Below, one piece after another: positions 7,893 to 16,527 of a DNA stretch of 64,000 nucleotides. The position numbers and the translations under genes were made by a program. Where the stretch lies: contig NZ_FMDM01000001.1 in NCBI RefSeq assembly GCF_900090105.1, positions 124,001 to 188,000 of the forward strand, given 5' to 3'. Numbering within the stretch: position 1 is the first letter of the stretch; every line of letters starts with the position of its first letter. Source of the DNA: Micromonospora humi. Lineage in GTDB: Bacteria > Actinomycetota > Actinomycetes > Mycobacteriales > Micromonosporaceae. The notes beneath the pieces are model-generated. The model did no database searches. It saw nothing but the letters and a program-made list of their open reading frames with translations, and was not told where the DNA came from.

Positions 7893-8777
7893 GTGTCGAA
7901 CTCCGATGCTGTCGACGACCCGCACGCGGTGGGGGTGGCGGCGCTGATCCGCCGCCGGCTCGGCGAGTGCAGCCCGGCCGAGCGCCGGGTCGCCCGCGCC
8001 CTGCTCGCCGCCTACCCGTCCGCCGGCCTGGGCACGGTGGCCGCGTTGGCCGAGCGGGCCGAGGTGAGCGCGCCGACGGTGCTGCGTCTGCTGTCCCGGC
8101 TCGGCTTCGGCGGCTATCCCGAGTTCCAGCAGGCGCTGCGCGACGAGCTGGCGGAGCGGGAGACCTCGCCGCTGACCGCCTACCGGGCGACCGAACGCGG
8201 CGGGGCGCCACCCGAGGGCGCATTGCCCCGGGCCGCGGCGACGCTGCCCGAGGCGGTGGCCGGCACGCTGGCCGACCTGCCGCAGGGCGAACTGGATGCG
8301 GCCGTGCGCCTCCTCGCCGACCAGCAGGTGCGGATCACCGCGGCCGGTGGCCGGTTCTCCGCGTTGTTCGCCCACTATCTGGTGCTGCACCTGATGCAGG
8401 TGCGCGGCAACAGCCGGCTGCTGCCCGCCGGCCCGGTGGAGCGCGCCGACATGCTCGTCGACGTCGGCCGGCGCGACCTGGTGGTGCTCTTCGACTTCCG
8501 TCGCTACGAGGAGCCCACCCTGGAGCTGGCCCGGCAGGTCACCGGCCGGGGCGCCCGGGTGGTGCTGTTCACCGACCGGTGGCTCTCGCCGGTGGCCGGT
8601 CTGGCCGAGGTGGTGCTGCCCGCCCGGGTCGACTCGCCGTCGCCGTACGACAGCTTCGTGCCCACGTTGGCGCTGGTGGAGACGCTGGTGGCGGCGCTGA
8701 TCGACCGGCTCGGCCCGGTGGCCGGTGCCCGGCTCAAGGCGATGGAGGGGGCGCAGCAGGCGTTCGGCGGGCGCTGA
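7893..8777 (+). CDS. RpiR/MurR-family transcriptional regulator
   Basis: About 294 residues: an N-terminal HTH_6 domain (CSPAERRVARALL, LAERAEVSAPTVLRLLSRLGFGGYPEF) followed by a SIS domain (residues about 110-270) that would bind an effector, usually a phosphosugar or a related acid. The GTG at 7893 is preferred to an earlier start at 7839 because TACGCT sits 6 bases before it, the spacing of a leaderless actinomycete promoter. GTAAC-N4-GTTAC palindromes lie before the S51 gene upstream and the ABC genes downstream, so this protein probably controls both; the effector is unknown and may be a product of Asp/Arg peptide breakdown. Confidence 0.85.
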   Translation: MSNSDAVDDPHAVGVAALIRRRLGECSPAERRVARALLAAYPSAGLGTVAALAERAEVSAPTVLRLLSRLGFGGYPEFQQALRDELAERETSPLTAYRATERGGAPPEGALPRAAATLPEAVAGTLADLPQGELDAAVRLLADQQVRITAAGGRFSALFAHYLVLHLMQVRGNSRLLPAGPVERADMLVDVGRRDLVVLFDFRRYEEPTLELARQVTGRGARVVLFTDRWLSPVAGLAEVVLPARVDSPSPYDSFVPTLALVETLVAALIDRLGPVAGARLKAMEGAQQAFGGR

Positions 8778-8784
8778 AACGTGC

Positions 8785-8802
8785 GTTACAGAAAACCGTA
8801 AC
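8785..8802. promoter_or_regulatory. Inverted-orientation GTTAC/GTAAC palindrome
   Basis: GTTACAGAAAACCGTAAC places the RpiR-motif half-sites in reverse order, 8 bases after the regulator's stop and 12 bases before the canonical site. It may be an auxiliary half-site pair. Confidence 0.4.
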
Positions 8803-8814
8803 CCCACTGAGATC

Positions 8815-8828
8815 GTAACGTGAGTTAC
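8815..8828. promoter_or_regulatory. RpiR-type operator candidate, site 3
   Basis: GTAACGTGAGTTAC repeats the GTAAC-N4-GTTAC palindrome of site 1 exactly in its arms, 41 bases before the start of the ABC transporter operon. Confidence 0.6.
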
Positions 8829-8869
8829 AGTCCGGGGGCTGGCTGTTCCGGCCCCCGGAAGGACTCCCC

Positions 8870-9811
8870 ATGCGCATCCGTTCCCTCGCCCTGCTCGCCA
8901 CCACCACGGCGCTGCTCGCCGCCACCGCCGCCTGCGGCACCTCCTCGGCCGGTGGCTCCACCGACGAGGTCACGCCCGTCTCGGTCACCATCGACGGCGT
9001 CGGTGCGGTCGAGACCGACAAGGCACTCGCCGGCAAGGTCCCGTCCGACGTGCGCGGCCGTGGCGCGGTCACGGTCGCCACCAACGCCCCCTACCAGCCG
9101 TTCATCGACTTCAAGGTGGAGGGCCGCACCGACCAGTTCGTCGGCCTCGACCACGACCTGTTCCAGGCCGCGTCGGCCCGCCTCGGCCTCAAGGCCACCT
9201 TCACCCAGCAGCCGTTCGACGGCCTCGTGCCCGGCCTCCAGGCCGCCAAGTACGACGCCATCGCCGGCGGCATCACCGACAAGAAGGAACGCCAGCAGGT
9301 CGCCACGTTCGTCGACTACTCCGCCTCCGGCACCGGGTTCCTGGTCGCCGCCGGCAACCCGCTCGGCGTGAAGACCGTCGCCGACCTCTGCGGCCGCACG
9401 GTCGCCGTGCAGAAGGCCAGCAACCAGGCGAAGAACCTGGCGACGTACGCCAAGCAGAGCTGCGCCGGCCGGCCGCTCGAGGTCAAGGAGTATCCGGAGA
9501 ACCCGCAGGCGGTGCAGGCACTGATCGCCGGCAACGTGCAGGTCGTCGCCGCCACCCGGGTCAACCTGGTGGACACCGCCGGCTCGCTCGCCGGCAAGGC
9601 CGACCTGGTCGACGACCCGTCCTCGCCCAACGGCTGGCTGGCCAGCCCGAACGGCTTCGGGTTCCTCAAGGCCAACAAGGAGCTCGCCGAGGCGTACCGG
9701 GCGGCCGTGCAGTCGCTGATCGACGACGGCACCTACGGCAAGATCCTCGCCCACTGGAAGCAGACCCCGATCGCGGTCGAGAAGGCCACCGTCGACCAGG
9801 CCATCGACTGA
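8870..9811 (+). CDS. Amino-acid ABC transporter substrate-binding lipoprotein (family 3)
   Basis: A 313-residue protein with a lipoprotein signal (LLAATAAC, lipid-anchored Cys about residue 23) and the SBP_bac_3 fold: VTVATNAPYQPFIDF, GLDHDLFQAASARLGL, DAIAGGITDKKER. It would sit on the outside of the membrane and hand polar amino acids or small opines/dipeptides to the permease encoded downstream. The GTAAC palindromes just upstream tie it to the RpiR regulator. It is followed by a strong stem-loop before the permease gene. Confidence 0.9.
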   Translation: MRIRSLALLATTTALLAATAACGTSSAGGSTDEVTPVSVTIDGVGAVETDKALAGKVPSDVRGRGAVTVATNAPYQPFIDFKVEGRTDQFVGLDHDLFQAASARLGLKATFTQQPFDGLVPGLQAAKYDAIAGGITDKKERQQVATFVDYSASGTGFLVAAGNPLGVKTVADLCGRTVAVQKASNQAKNLATYAKQSCAGRPLEVKEYPENPQAVQALIAGNVQVVAATRVNLVDTAGSLAGKADLVDDPSSPNGWLASPNGFGFLKANKELAEAYRAAVQSLIDDGTYGKILAHWKQTPIAVEKATVDQAID

Positions 9812-9837
9812 CCCGGCGGACCACCGCCCCCCGATCC

Positions 9838-9896
9838 GCGGTCGCCGGGCGCCCTCCACTTCCGTGAGGGCGGGCCCGGAGGCGCCCGGCGACCGC
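9838..9896 (+). terminator. Intercistronic stem-loop after the binding-protein gene
   Basis: A perfect 16-bp stem pairs 9838-9853 with 9881-9896 (GGTCGCCGGGCGCC with its complement). A smaller hairpin GCCCTC/GAGGGC lies inside. It probably attenuates transcription or protects the binding-protein mRNA, so that more binding protein than permease is made. Confidence 0.65.
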
Positions 9897-9923
9897 CGAA
9901 CCCCTGCCGGAGGCACCCCCACG

Positions 9924-10781
9924 ATGACCACCACCGAACCCCCCGCGGTACGGGTCGTCCCCGTCCGCCACTACGGCCGCTGGCTCACCGCGCTGCTCGT
10001 GGCCGGGCTGGCCGCGCTGTTCCTGCGGGCGCTGCTGAGCAGCCCCAACCTCGAACCCGGCACCGTCGCCCACTACCTCTTCCAGGACTACGTGCTCGAC
10101 GGCGTGGTCACCACGCTCTGGCTCACGGTGCTCGCCATGGTGCTCGGCACCACCGGCGGCATCCTGCTCGCCGTGCTGCGGCTGTCCGACAACCCGGTGC
10201 TGCGCGGCGTCTCGTGGACGTTCATCTGGGTCTTCCGCGGCACCCCGCTGCTGGTGCAGATCATCTTCTTCGGGTTCCTCGGCGCGCTCTTCCCCCGGCT
10301 CACCCTCAGCGTGCCGTTCACCGGCACCGTCCTGTTCGACCGGCCCACCAGCGTGGTGGTCACCGGCACGGTCGCCGCCGTGCTCGCGCTCTCGCTCAAC
10401 GAGATGGCGTACGCCGCCGAGGTCATCCGCGGCGGCATCCTCGCCGTCGACCAGGGACAGACCGAGGCCGCCGCCGCGCTCGGCATGGGCCCGACGCTCA
10501 CCCTGCGCCGGGTGGTGCTGCCCCAGGCCATGCGCGTGATCATCCCGCCGATGGGCAACGAGACCATCACCATGCTCAAGTCGACAGCGCTGGTGTCGAT
10601 CATCGCCGGCCGGGACCTGATGACCGCCGTGCAGAGCGTCTACCAGAACAACTACAAGGTGATCCCGCTGCTGCTGGTGGCGGCGATCTGGTACCTCGCC
10701 CTGGTCAGCCTCCTCTCCGCCGGCCAGTGGCTGGTGGAGCGCCGGTTCGGCCGCGGCTTCGCCCGGGGAGGCGTGCGATGA
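9924..10781 (+). CDS. Amino-acid ABC transporter permease
   Basis: A 285-residue membrane protein of the HisMQ/GlnP type. The start at 9924 has GCCGGAGG upstream; an earlier in-frame ATG overlaps the hairpin. After a first membrane segment it shows the family EAA loop ([34 protein letters not shown]) and five or so hydrophobic segments. It would homodimerise with the ATPase encoded next, with which it overlaps by 4 bases (ATGA). Confidence 0.9.
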   Translation: MTTTEPPAVRVVPVRHYGRWLTALLVAGLAALFLRALLSSPNLEPGTVAHYLFQDYVLDGVVTTLWLTVLAMVLGTTGGILLAVLRLSDNPVLRGVSWTFIWVFRGTPLLVQIIFFGFLGALFPRLTLSVPFTGTVLFDRPTSVVVTGTVAAVLALSLNEMAYAAEVIRGGILAVDQGQTEAAAALGMGPTLTLRRVVLPQAMRVIIPPMGNETITMLKSTALVSIIAGRDLMTAVQSVYQNNYKVIPLLLVAAIWYLALVSLLSAGQWLVERRFGRGFARGGVR

Positions 10782-11539
10782 CGGCGATGGTCCGTGCCGA
10801 ACAGGTGACCAAGCGGTTCGGCGCGGTCGAGGTGCTCAAGGGCATCGACCTCACCGTGGCCGCCGGTGAGGTGGCCTGCCTGCTCGGCCCCTCCGGCTCC
10901 GGCAAGTCCACGTTCCTGCGCTGCGTCAACCACCTGGAACGCATCGACGGCGGGCAGCTCGCGGTCGACGGCGAGCTGGTGGGCTACCGCCGCCAGGGCG
11001 ACAGGCTGCACGAGCTGAAGGCCCGCGAGGTGGCCGTGCGCCGCCGCGACATCGGCATGGTGTTCCAGCGCTTCAACCTCTTCCCGCACCTCACCGCGCT
11101 CGGCAACGTGACCGAGGCGCCGGTGCGGGTGCTGCGCACCCCGCGCGAGCGGGCCCGCGAGGAGGCGCTGCGGCTGCTGGAGCGGGTCGGGCTGGCCGAC
11201 CGCGCGCACAACTACCCGAGCCAGCTCTCCGGCGGGCAGCAGCAGCGCGTCGCCATCGCCCGGGCGCTCGCCATGCGCCCGAAGCTGATGCTCTTCGACG
11301 AGCCCACCTCCGCGCTCGACCCGGAACTGGTCGGCGAGGTGCTGGACGTCATGAAGGGCCTCGCCGCCGACGGCATGACCATGGTGGTGGTGACCCACGA
11401 GATGGGCTTCGCCCGCGAGGTCGCCGACCAGGTCGCCTTCCTCGACGACGGCGTGGTGGTGGAGACCGGCCCACCCGACGAGGTGCTCGGCCGCCCCCGC
11501 CACGAGCGCACCCGCGCCTTCCTCGACAAGGTGCTCTGA
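10778..11539 (+). CDS. Amino-acid ABC transporter ATP-binding protein
   Basis: A 253-residue ATPase of the GlnQ/HisP type, with Walker [10 protein letters not shown], signature LSGGQQQR, Walker [15 protein letters not shown] and the H-loop VVVTHE. It drives uptake through the permease encoded just upstream and overlaps both neighbours (ATGA before, 1 base TGATG after), so the operon is translationally coupled. Confidence 0.92.
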   Translation: MTAMVRAEQVTKRFGAVEVLKGIDLTVAAGEVACLLGPSGSGKSTFLRCVNHLERIDGGQLAVDGELVGYRRQGDRLHELKAREVAVRRRDIGMVFQRFNLFPHLTALGNVTEAPVRVLRTPRERAREEALRLLERVGLADRAHNYPSQLSGGQQQRVAIARALAMRPKLMLFDEPTSALDPELVGEVLDVMKGLAADGMTMVVVTHEMGFAREVADQVAFLDDGVVVETGPPDEVLGRPRHERTRAFLDKVL

Positions 11540-12699
11540 TGGATCCCCTGCTGCGCGCCGCCGGCGACCGGCTGACCGCCTACCACGACCGGCTCGCCCG
11601 GCTGGTCGCCGTCGACTCCGGCTCCGGCCACGTCGACGGGCTGCGCGAGGCCGCCGACCTGGTGCAGCGCTGGTGCCTGGCCGCCGGGATGGCCGTCGAG
11701 CGGGCACCGGTCGCCGACCCGGCCGGCCGGCCGCTCGGGGACGTGCTGACCGCCCGCCGCCGGGGCACCGGCACCCGCCGGATCCTGCTCGCCGGTCACC
11801 TGGACACCGTGTTCCCGCCCGGCACGGCCGCCGCCCGCCCGTTCCGGGTGCACGACGGCCGCGCGTACGGGCCGGGGGTCAGCGACGACAAGGGCGGCGT
11901 GCTCGCCGGGCTGGCCGCCGTCGAGGTGCTCGCCGCGACCGACCGGCACCGGTACGGCGAACTGGTGCTGCTCTGCACGCCGGACGAGGAGATCGGCTCG
12001 GTGGGCAGCCGGGCGCTGCTGCGTACCCTCGGCTCCGAGGCCGACGTGGCGCTCTGCCTGGAGTGCGCCCGCGACAACGGCGACCTGGTCTCGGCCCGCA
12101 AGGGCGTCGCGGACCTCGTGGTGACCCTGCGGGGCCGGGCCGCGCACGCCGGCATCGAGCCGGAACGCGGCGCCAACGCGCTGCTCGCCGCCGCCCGGCT
12201 GACCGTGGCGCTGGACCAGCTCAACGGGCGCTGGCCCGGGGTGACGGTGAACGTCGGGGCGCTGGAGGCGGGCGGCCGGCCCAACGTGGTCGCCGACCGG
12301 GCGCGGATGCTCGTCGACCTGCGCGCCTGGCGCACCGGCGAGTACGAGGCGGCGCTCGCCGAGATCCGCCGCCTGGTCGCCGCGCCGACCGTGTCCGGGG
12401 TGCACGCCGAGCTGACCGTGCAGGCACCCACCCCGCCCTGGGAGCCGGACCCGGCCGGCCGCCGGCTGGCCGAGCTGGCCGCGAAGGTGGGCGCCGGGCT
12501 CGGCGTGCCGGTCTCGCACACCGCGACCGGCGGTTGCGCCGACGCCAACCTGCTCGCCGAGGCCGGCGCGACAGTGCTCGACGGGCTCGGGCCGGTCGGC
12601 GGCGCCGACCACAGCCCGGGGGAGTGGCTCGACCTCGACTCGGTGGTCCCGCGGGTGGCGCTGCTGGCCGGCCTGATCGACGCGGTCAGCGGCGGATGA
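11539..12699 (+). CDS. M20-family metallopeptidase (carboxypeptidase G2/ArgE type)
   Basis: A 386-residue cytoplasmic enzyme. The zinc-site motifs of the M20 family are present: GHLDTVFP, GPGVSDDKGG, and the catalytic glutamate pair in TPDEEIGS. The dimerisation domain follows near residue 190 (KGVADLVVTLRGRAAHAGIEPERGAN) and the final histidine lies in GGADHSPGEW. Family members cleave C-terminal Glu/Asp, N-acyl groups or dipeptides. As the last gene of the importer operon it probably hydrolyses the imported compound, for example an (iso)aspartyl dipeptide; the exact bond is not evident. Its 3' end overlaps the convergent response-regulator gene by 14 bases. Confidence 0.85.
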   Translation: MDPLLRAAGDRLTAYHDRLARLVAVDSGSGHVDGLREAADLVQRWCLAAGMAVERAPVADPAGRPLGDVLTARRRGTGTRRILLAGHLDTVFPPGTAAARPFRVHDGRAYGPGVSDDKGGVLAGLAAVEVLAATDRHRYGELVLLCTPDEEIGSVGSRALLRTLGSEADVALCLECARDNGDLVSARKGVADLVVTLRGRAAHAGIEPERGANALLAAARLTVALDQLNGRWPGVTVNVGALEAGGRPNVVADRARMLVDLRAWRTGEYEAALAEIRRLVAAPTVSGVHAELTVQAPTPPWEPDPAGRRLAELAAKVGAGLGVPVSHTATGGCADANLLAEAGATVLDGLGPVGGADHSPGEWLDLDSVVPRVALLAGLIDAVSGG

Positions 12700-13321
12700 T
12701 GCCGAGGTCGGTGGCGGCGGCGACCGCCGCGGTCCGGGAATCGACGCGCAGCTTGGTGTAGATGCGCGACAGGTGCGACTTGACGGTGCCCTCGGTCAGG
12801 TGCAGCCGCCGGCCGATGGCCTGGTTGGACAGCCCGGCCGCGACCAGGCCGAGCACCTCCGTCTCCCGCCGGGTCAGCGCGGTGTCCGGTGTGCGCAGCC
12901 GGTTCATCAGCCGGTCCGCGACGGCCGGGGCGAGCGCGGTGCGGCCGGCGGCGGCGGTGCGCACGGCGACGGCCAGCTCGTCCGGGGAGGCGTCCTTGAG
13001 CAGGTAGCCGGTCGCGCCGGCCTCGATCGCGGGCAGCGTGTCGGCGTCCGAGTCGTAGGTGGTGACGATCAGTACCCGGGGCGCGTGCGGCCGGGCGGTG
13101 ATGGCGGCGGTGGCCGCCACCCCGGTCATGCCGCCGCCGAACCGCAGGTCCATCAGCACCACGTCGACGTCCCCGGCGGCGGCGCGAGCCACCGCGTCCT
13201 CGGCGGTGGCGGCCTCGGCCACCACGACCAGACCGGGTTCGGTCTCCAGCACCGCGCGCAGCCCGGCCCGCACGACGGGATGGTCGTCGGCGAGCAGCAG
13301 CCGGATCGGCGGCCCGGTCAC
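12686..13321 (-). CDS. NarL/FixJ-type response regulator
   Basis: A 211-residue regulator. The N-terminal receiver has the acidic pair in LLADDHPVVRAGL, phospho-acceptor Asp in VVLMDLRFGG, and Lys in GYLLKDASPDEL; the C-terminal LuxR-type HTH reads LTRRETEVLGLVAAGLSNQAIG. The GTG start at 13321 overlaps the kinase stop as GTGA. It is the partner of the kinase encoded upstream and probably controls the divergent ABC exporter genes. Confidence 0.92.
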   Translation of the reverse strand: MTGPPIRLLLADDHPVVRAGLRAVLETEPGLVVVAEAATAEDAVARAAAGDVDVVLMDLRFGGGMTGVAATAAITARPHAPRVLIVTTYDSDADTLPAIEAGATGYLLKDASPDELAVAVRTAAAGRTALAPAVADRLMNRLRTPDTALTRRETEVLGLVAAGLSNQAIGRRLHLTEGTVKSHLSRIYTKLRVDSRTAAVAAATDLGIIRR

Positions 13322-14523
13322 GGACGACCGCCGGGCGGGGTGCGGGGGAGCCGGGCCGAGACGGTCGCGCCACGTCCGGGTGCGGCGGCGACGGTCAGGC
13401 CACCGCCCAGCGCGCGGGTGCGGGCGCGCATGGCGGCGAGACCGAAGCCGCCGCCGTCGGGCCCGGGTCCGGGCAGCCGTTCGGGGTCGAAGCCGGCGCC
13501 GTCGTCGGCCACGTCCAGGGTGACCCGGTCGGCGCGGTAGCCGAGCGTCACCTCGACCGTGGTGGCCCGGGCGTGGCGAACGGTGTTGGCCAGCGCCGCC
13601 TGGGCGATGCGCAGCAACGCCACCTCGGACGCGGTGGGCAGCGGGACCGGGCACCCGGTGACCGTGAACCGGGCGGTGAGGCGGTGCCGGGCGCCGGTGG
13701 TCGCGCAGAGGCGCGCCAACGCGTCGGCGAGCGTGGTGTCGTCCAGCGCCGGTGGGGTGAGCGCGGCGACGAAACGTCGGGCCTCGGCGAGGTTGTCCGC
13801 CGCCGCCTGCCGGGCCTGCTCGACGTGGCGGGCGGCGGTGTCCGGCCGGTCCGGCAGCACCCGGCCGGCGGCGCGCAGCAGCAGCTGGATGCTGGTCAGA
13901 CCCTGCGCCAGCGTGTCGTGGATCTCGGCGGCCAGGCGCTCGCGTTCCGCCGCCACGCCGGCCTCGTGCTGCGCCCGGGCCAGGTCGGCGCGGGTGGCGG
14001 TCAGCTCCTCGATCAGCCGTCGGCGGCGCTCGTTCTCCTGGTGGAGCGCCTGGTAGCCGCGGACCACGGCCACCGCGACCGCGGCGCCGAGCACCGGCCC
14101 GATCGTGCCGGCCACGCTGACCGTGCCGCGGTGGGCGGCGAAGGCGACCACCGCCGCCGCGGCGGTCGCCGTGACGGCGGCCAGGCCGGCGCGCCGGGGC
14201 AGCAGGTGCAGGTGCAGCAGGTAGAGCGGGAAGGCGAGCCACAGAGCGTCGACGGTGAGCGCGGTCAGCGCCAGCCACGAGGCGCCGACCGCCGCCAGCC
14301 ACCAGCCGGCCACCCGTCGGGAGCGGCGGACGCCGGGCAGGAACGCGCCGGCCGCGTACGTCAGCAGGCCCGCCGCCGCCACCGCCGCGATCCCCACGGC
14401 GTGCGGTCGTCCGGTGGCGATGGCACGCAGGCCGGCGAGGGCGAACAGCACGGCCACCAGCAGGTGCAGGCACCAGGCCAGCACACGGGCAGTGGAGGTG
14501 AGGGCGGGAACGGTGGTGGTCAC
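13318..14523 (-). CDS. Sensor histidine kinase, HisKA_3 type
   Basis: A 401-residue membrane kinase. About five to six hydrophobic segments fill residues 10-160, followed by a coiled linker (HQENERRRRLIEELTATRADLARAQ), the phospho-acceptor His in EIHDTLAQGLTSIQLLL, and an HATPase domain (DVADDGAGFDP, GGFGLAAMRART). There is no large external sensor domain, as in kinases that read membrane or transporter state. It is divergent from an FtsX-type exporter, an arrangement common for antimicrobial-peptide and lipid-stress sensing. Confidence 0.9.
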   Translation of the reverse strand: MTTTVPALTSTARVLAWCLHLLVAVLFALAGLRAIATGRPHAVGIAAVAAAGLLTYAAGAFLPGVRRSRRVAGWWLAAVGASWLALTALTVDALWLAFPLYLLHLHLLPRRAGLAAVTATAAAAVVAFAAHRGTVSVAGTIGPVLGAAVAVAVVRGYQALHQENERRRRLIEELTATRADLARAQHEAGVAAERERLAAEIHDTLAQGLTSIQLLLRAAGRVLPDRPDTAARHVEQARQAAADNLAEARRFVAALTPPALDDTTLADALARLCATTGARHRLTARFTVTGCPVPLPTASEVALLRIAQAALANTVRHARATTVEVTLGYRADRVTLDVADDGAGFDPERLPGPGPDGGGFGLAAMRARTRALGGGLTVAAAPGRGATVSARLPRTPPGGRP

Positions 14524-14693
14524 GGCCCTCCCAGCCTAGAGGAGACGCAGGTCAGCCGGCCTCTGTCGAAAGGTGTAACCGGGCCGCCGCCGTTCCGCCC
14601 GGGAAGTGCCGTCCGTCGCCGGATGCCCGGCCCACCCTCCGGCGGCGACCGTGGACAGCGACCGCAACCGCCGTGGAAAGGACCGGTCGACAC

Positions 14694-15752
14694 GTGTTCG
14701 TGGCCTGGAGAGACCTGAGGTTCGCCAAGGGGCGGTTCGCCCTGATGGGAACCGTCATCGTGCTGATCACCCTGCTGGTCGGCCTGCTGTCCGGCCTGAC
14801 CGCCGGGCTGGGCCGGCAGAACACCTCCGCGATCACCGGCCTGCCCGCCGACCGGATCGCCTTCGGCAGCCCGCAGCCGTCGTACGCCGACTCGACCGTC
14901 ACGCAGCGGCAGTGGCAGCGCTGGGCCGGCACGCCCGGCGTCACCGCCGCCGAGCCGCTCGGCATCGGCACCACCCGGGTCACCGCCGGTGCCCGGAGCG
15001 CCGCGGTCTCCGTGTTCGGTGTCCGGCCCGGTTCCCGCCTCGCCCCCGGCGACCTCGACGACGACACGGCGGTGCTGTCCACCACCGCCGCCACCGACCT
15101 CGGCCTGCGTGCCGGCGACCGCCTCGCCGTGGCCGGCCGGGAGCTGACCGTCGCGGCGGTACGCGGGGACGCCTCCTACAGCCACACCCCCGTGGTGTGG
15201 ACCGGCCTCGACACGTGGCGGCGGACCGGCGACGCCGGCGCGGACACCGCCACCGTGATCGCGCTGCGCACCCGCGCCGGGGTGGACGTCGCCGCCGCCG
15301 ACCGGGCCGCCGGCACCCGGACCGTCCGCACCGGCGACTCGCTGGCCGGGATCGGCTCCTACCGCTCCGAGAACGGCTCGCTCCAGCTCATGCGCGGCTT
15401 CCTGTTCGCCATCTCCGCCCTGGTCATCGGCGCCTTCTTCACGGTGTGGACGATCCAGCGCAGCGGCGACGTGGCGGTCCTGAAGGCGCTCGGCGCCTCC
15501 ACCGCCGCGCTGCTCGCCGACGCGCTCGGGCAGGCCGGTGTCCTGCTGGTCGGCGGCACCGCGCTCGGCACCGGCCTGGCCGCCGGGCTCGGCGCGCTCG
15601 TCGCCGGCTCGGACGTGCCGTTCGTGTTGACGCCCGCCACCGTCGCCGTCCCGGCCGCGGTGACGATCCTGCTCGGCATGCTCGGCGCCGCCCTGTCGGT
15701 GCGCCGCATCACCGCCGTCGACCCGCTGACCGCCCTGGGGAGCGCCCGATGA
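14694..15752 (+). CDS. ABC transporter permease, FtsX/MacB family
   Basis: About 352 residues with the FtsX topology: one membrane segment near residues 15-40, an extracellular domain of about 190 residues, then three segments at the C-terminus (GFLFAISALVIGAFFTVWTI onward). The GTG at 14694 lies 11 bases after GGAAAGGA and is preferred to a GTG 7 codons earlier, which overlaps that site. With the ATPase encoded next it forms a LolCD/MacB-like mechanotransmission exporter or extractor, probably in cell-envelope defence. Confidence 0.82.
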   Translation: MFVAWRDLRFAKGRFALMGTVIVLITLLVGLLSGLTAGLGRQNTSAITGLPADRIAFGSPQPSYADSTVTQRQWQRWAGTPGVTAAEPLGIGTTRVTAGARSAAVSVFGVRPGSRLAPGDLDDDTAVLSTTAATDLGLRAGDRLAVAGRELTVAAVRGDASYSHTPVVWTGLDTWRRTGDAGADTATVIALRTRAGVDVAAADRAAGTRTVRTGDSLAGIGSYRSENGSLQLMRGFLFAISALVIGAFFTVWTIQRSGDVAVLKALGASTAALLADALGQAGVLLVGGTALGTGLAAGLGALVAGSDVPFVLTPATVAVPAAVTILLGMLGAALSVRRITAVDPLTALGSAR

Positions 15753-16423
15753 GCCTCGACCTGACCGACGTCACCCTCACCTACCCGGACGGCGAGACCC
15801 GGCTGACCGCGCTCGACCACGTGACGCTGTCGGTCGCCAAGGGTGACCTGACCGCCGTCGTCGGCCCGTCCGGCTCCGGCAAGTCCAGCCTGCTCGCGGT
15901 CGCCGCCACGCTCGTCACGCCGGAGACCGGCGCGGTCGACGTCGACGGTGTCGCCACCGCGGGGATGAGCCGCGGCGCGCTCGCCGCCCTGCGCCGGCGC
16001 GCGATCGGCATCGTCTTCCAACAACCCCACCTGCTGCCGTCGCTGACCGCCGCCGAGCAGCTCCAGGTGATGGCCACCCTGGACGGCCGGTCGCCGGCCC
16101 GGGCCGCCGGCCGGGCCCGGGACCTGCTCGACGCGGTCGGGCTCGCCGCCCAGGCCGGCCGCCGGCCCCACCAGCTCTCCGGCGGGCAGCGCCAGCGGGT
16201 CAACATCGCCCGCGCGCTGATGAACGACCCGGTGGTCCTGTTGGTCGACGAGCCGACCAGCGCGCTCGACCAGGAGCGGGGCGCCGCCGTCGTCGACCTG
16301 ATCGGCCGGCTCACCCGCGAGCGGGGCACCGCCACGGTGCTGGTCACCCACGACCGCGACCACCTCGCCGCCGCCGACCGGACCGTCGAGATGCGCGACG
16401 GCCGCCTGCGCGCCGTGGCCTGA
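15749..16423 (+). CDS. ABC transporter ATP-binding protein, LolD/MacB type
   Basis: A 224-residue ATPase: Walker [10 protein letters not shown], a Q-loop in VFQQPHLLPSLTA, signature LSGGQRQR, Walker [13 protein letters not shown]. It overlaps the permease gene by 4 bases (ATGA), so the two are translated together. Confidence 0.92.
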   Translation: MSLDLTDVTLTYPDGETRLTALDHVTLSVAKGDLTAVVGPSGSGKSSLLAVAATLVTPETGAVDVDGVATAGMSRGALAALRRRAIGIVFQQPHLLPSLTAAEQLQVMATLDGRSPARAAGRARDLLDAVGLAAQAGRRPHQLSGGQRQRVNIARALMNDPVVLLVDEPTSALDQERGAAVVDLIGRLTRERGTATVLVTHDRDHLAAADRTVEMRDGRLRAVA

Positions 16424-16446
16424 GACCTACGGACTGCGGCACCGAC

Positions 16447-16491
16447 GTACAGCAGGCTGTACTCTTCGCCGCCGGCGCTGCCGGCGGCGAA
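16447..16491 (+). terminator. Two adjacent perfect hairpins after the ABC ATPase gene
   Basis: GTACAG/CTGTAC (16447-16462, 4-base loop) is followed by a 12-bp perfect stem TTCGCCGCCGGC/GCCGGCGGCGAA (16465-16491, 3-base loop). The second is the likely terminator separating the exporter from the next kinase gene; the first could be an operator. Confidence 0.65.
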
Positions 16492-16527
16492 CCCGGTGAC
16501 CTATCGTGGCGCCGGAGGTGGGCCGAT

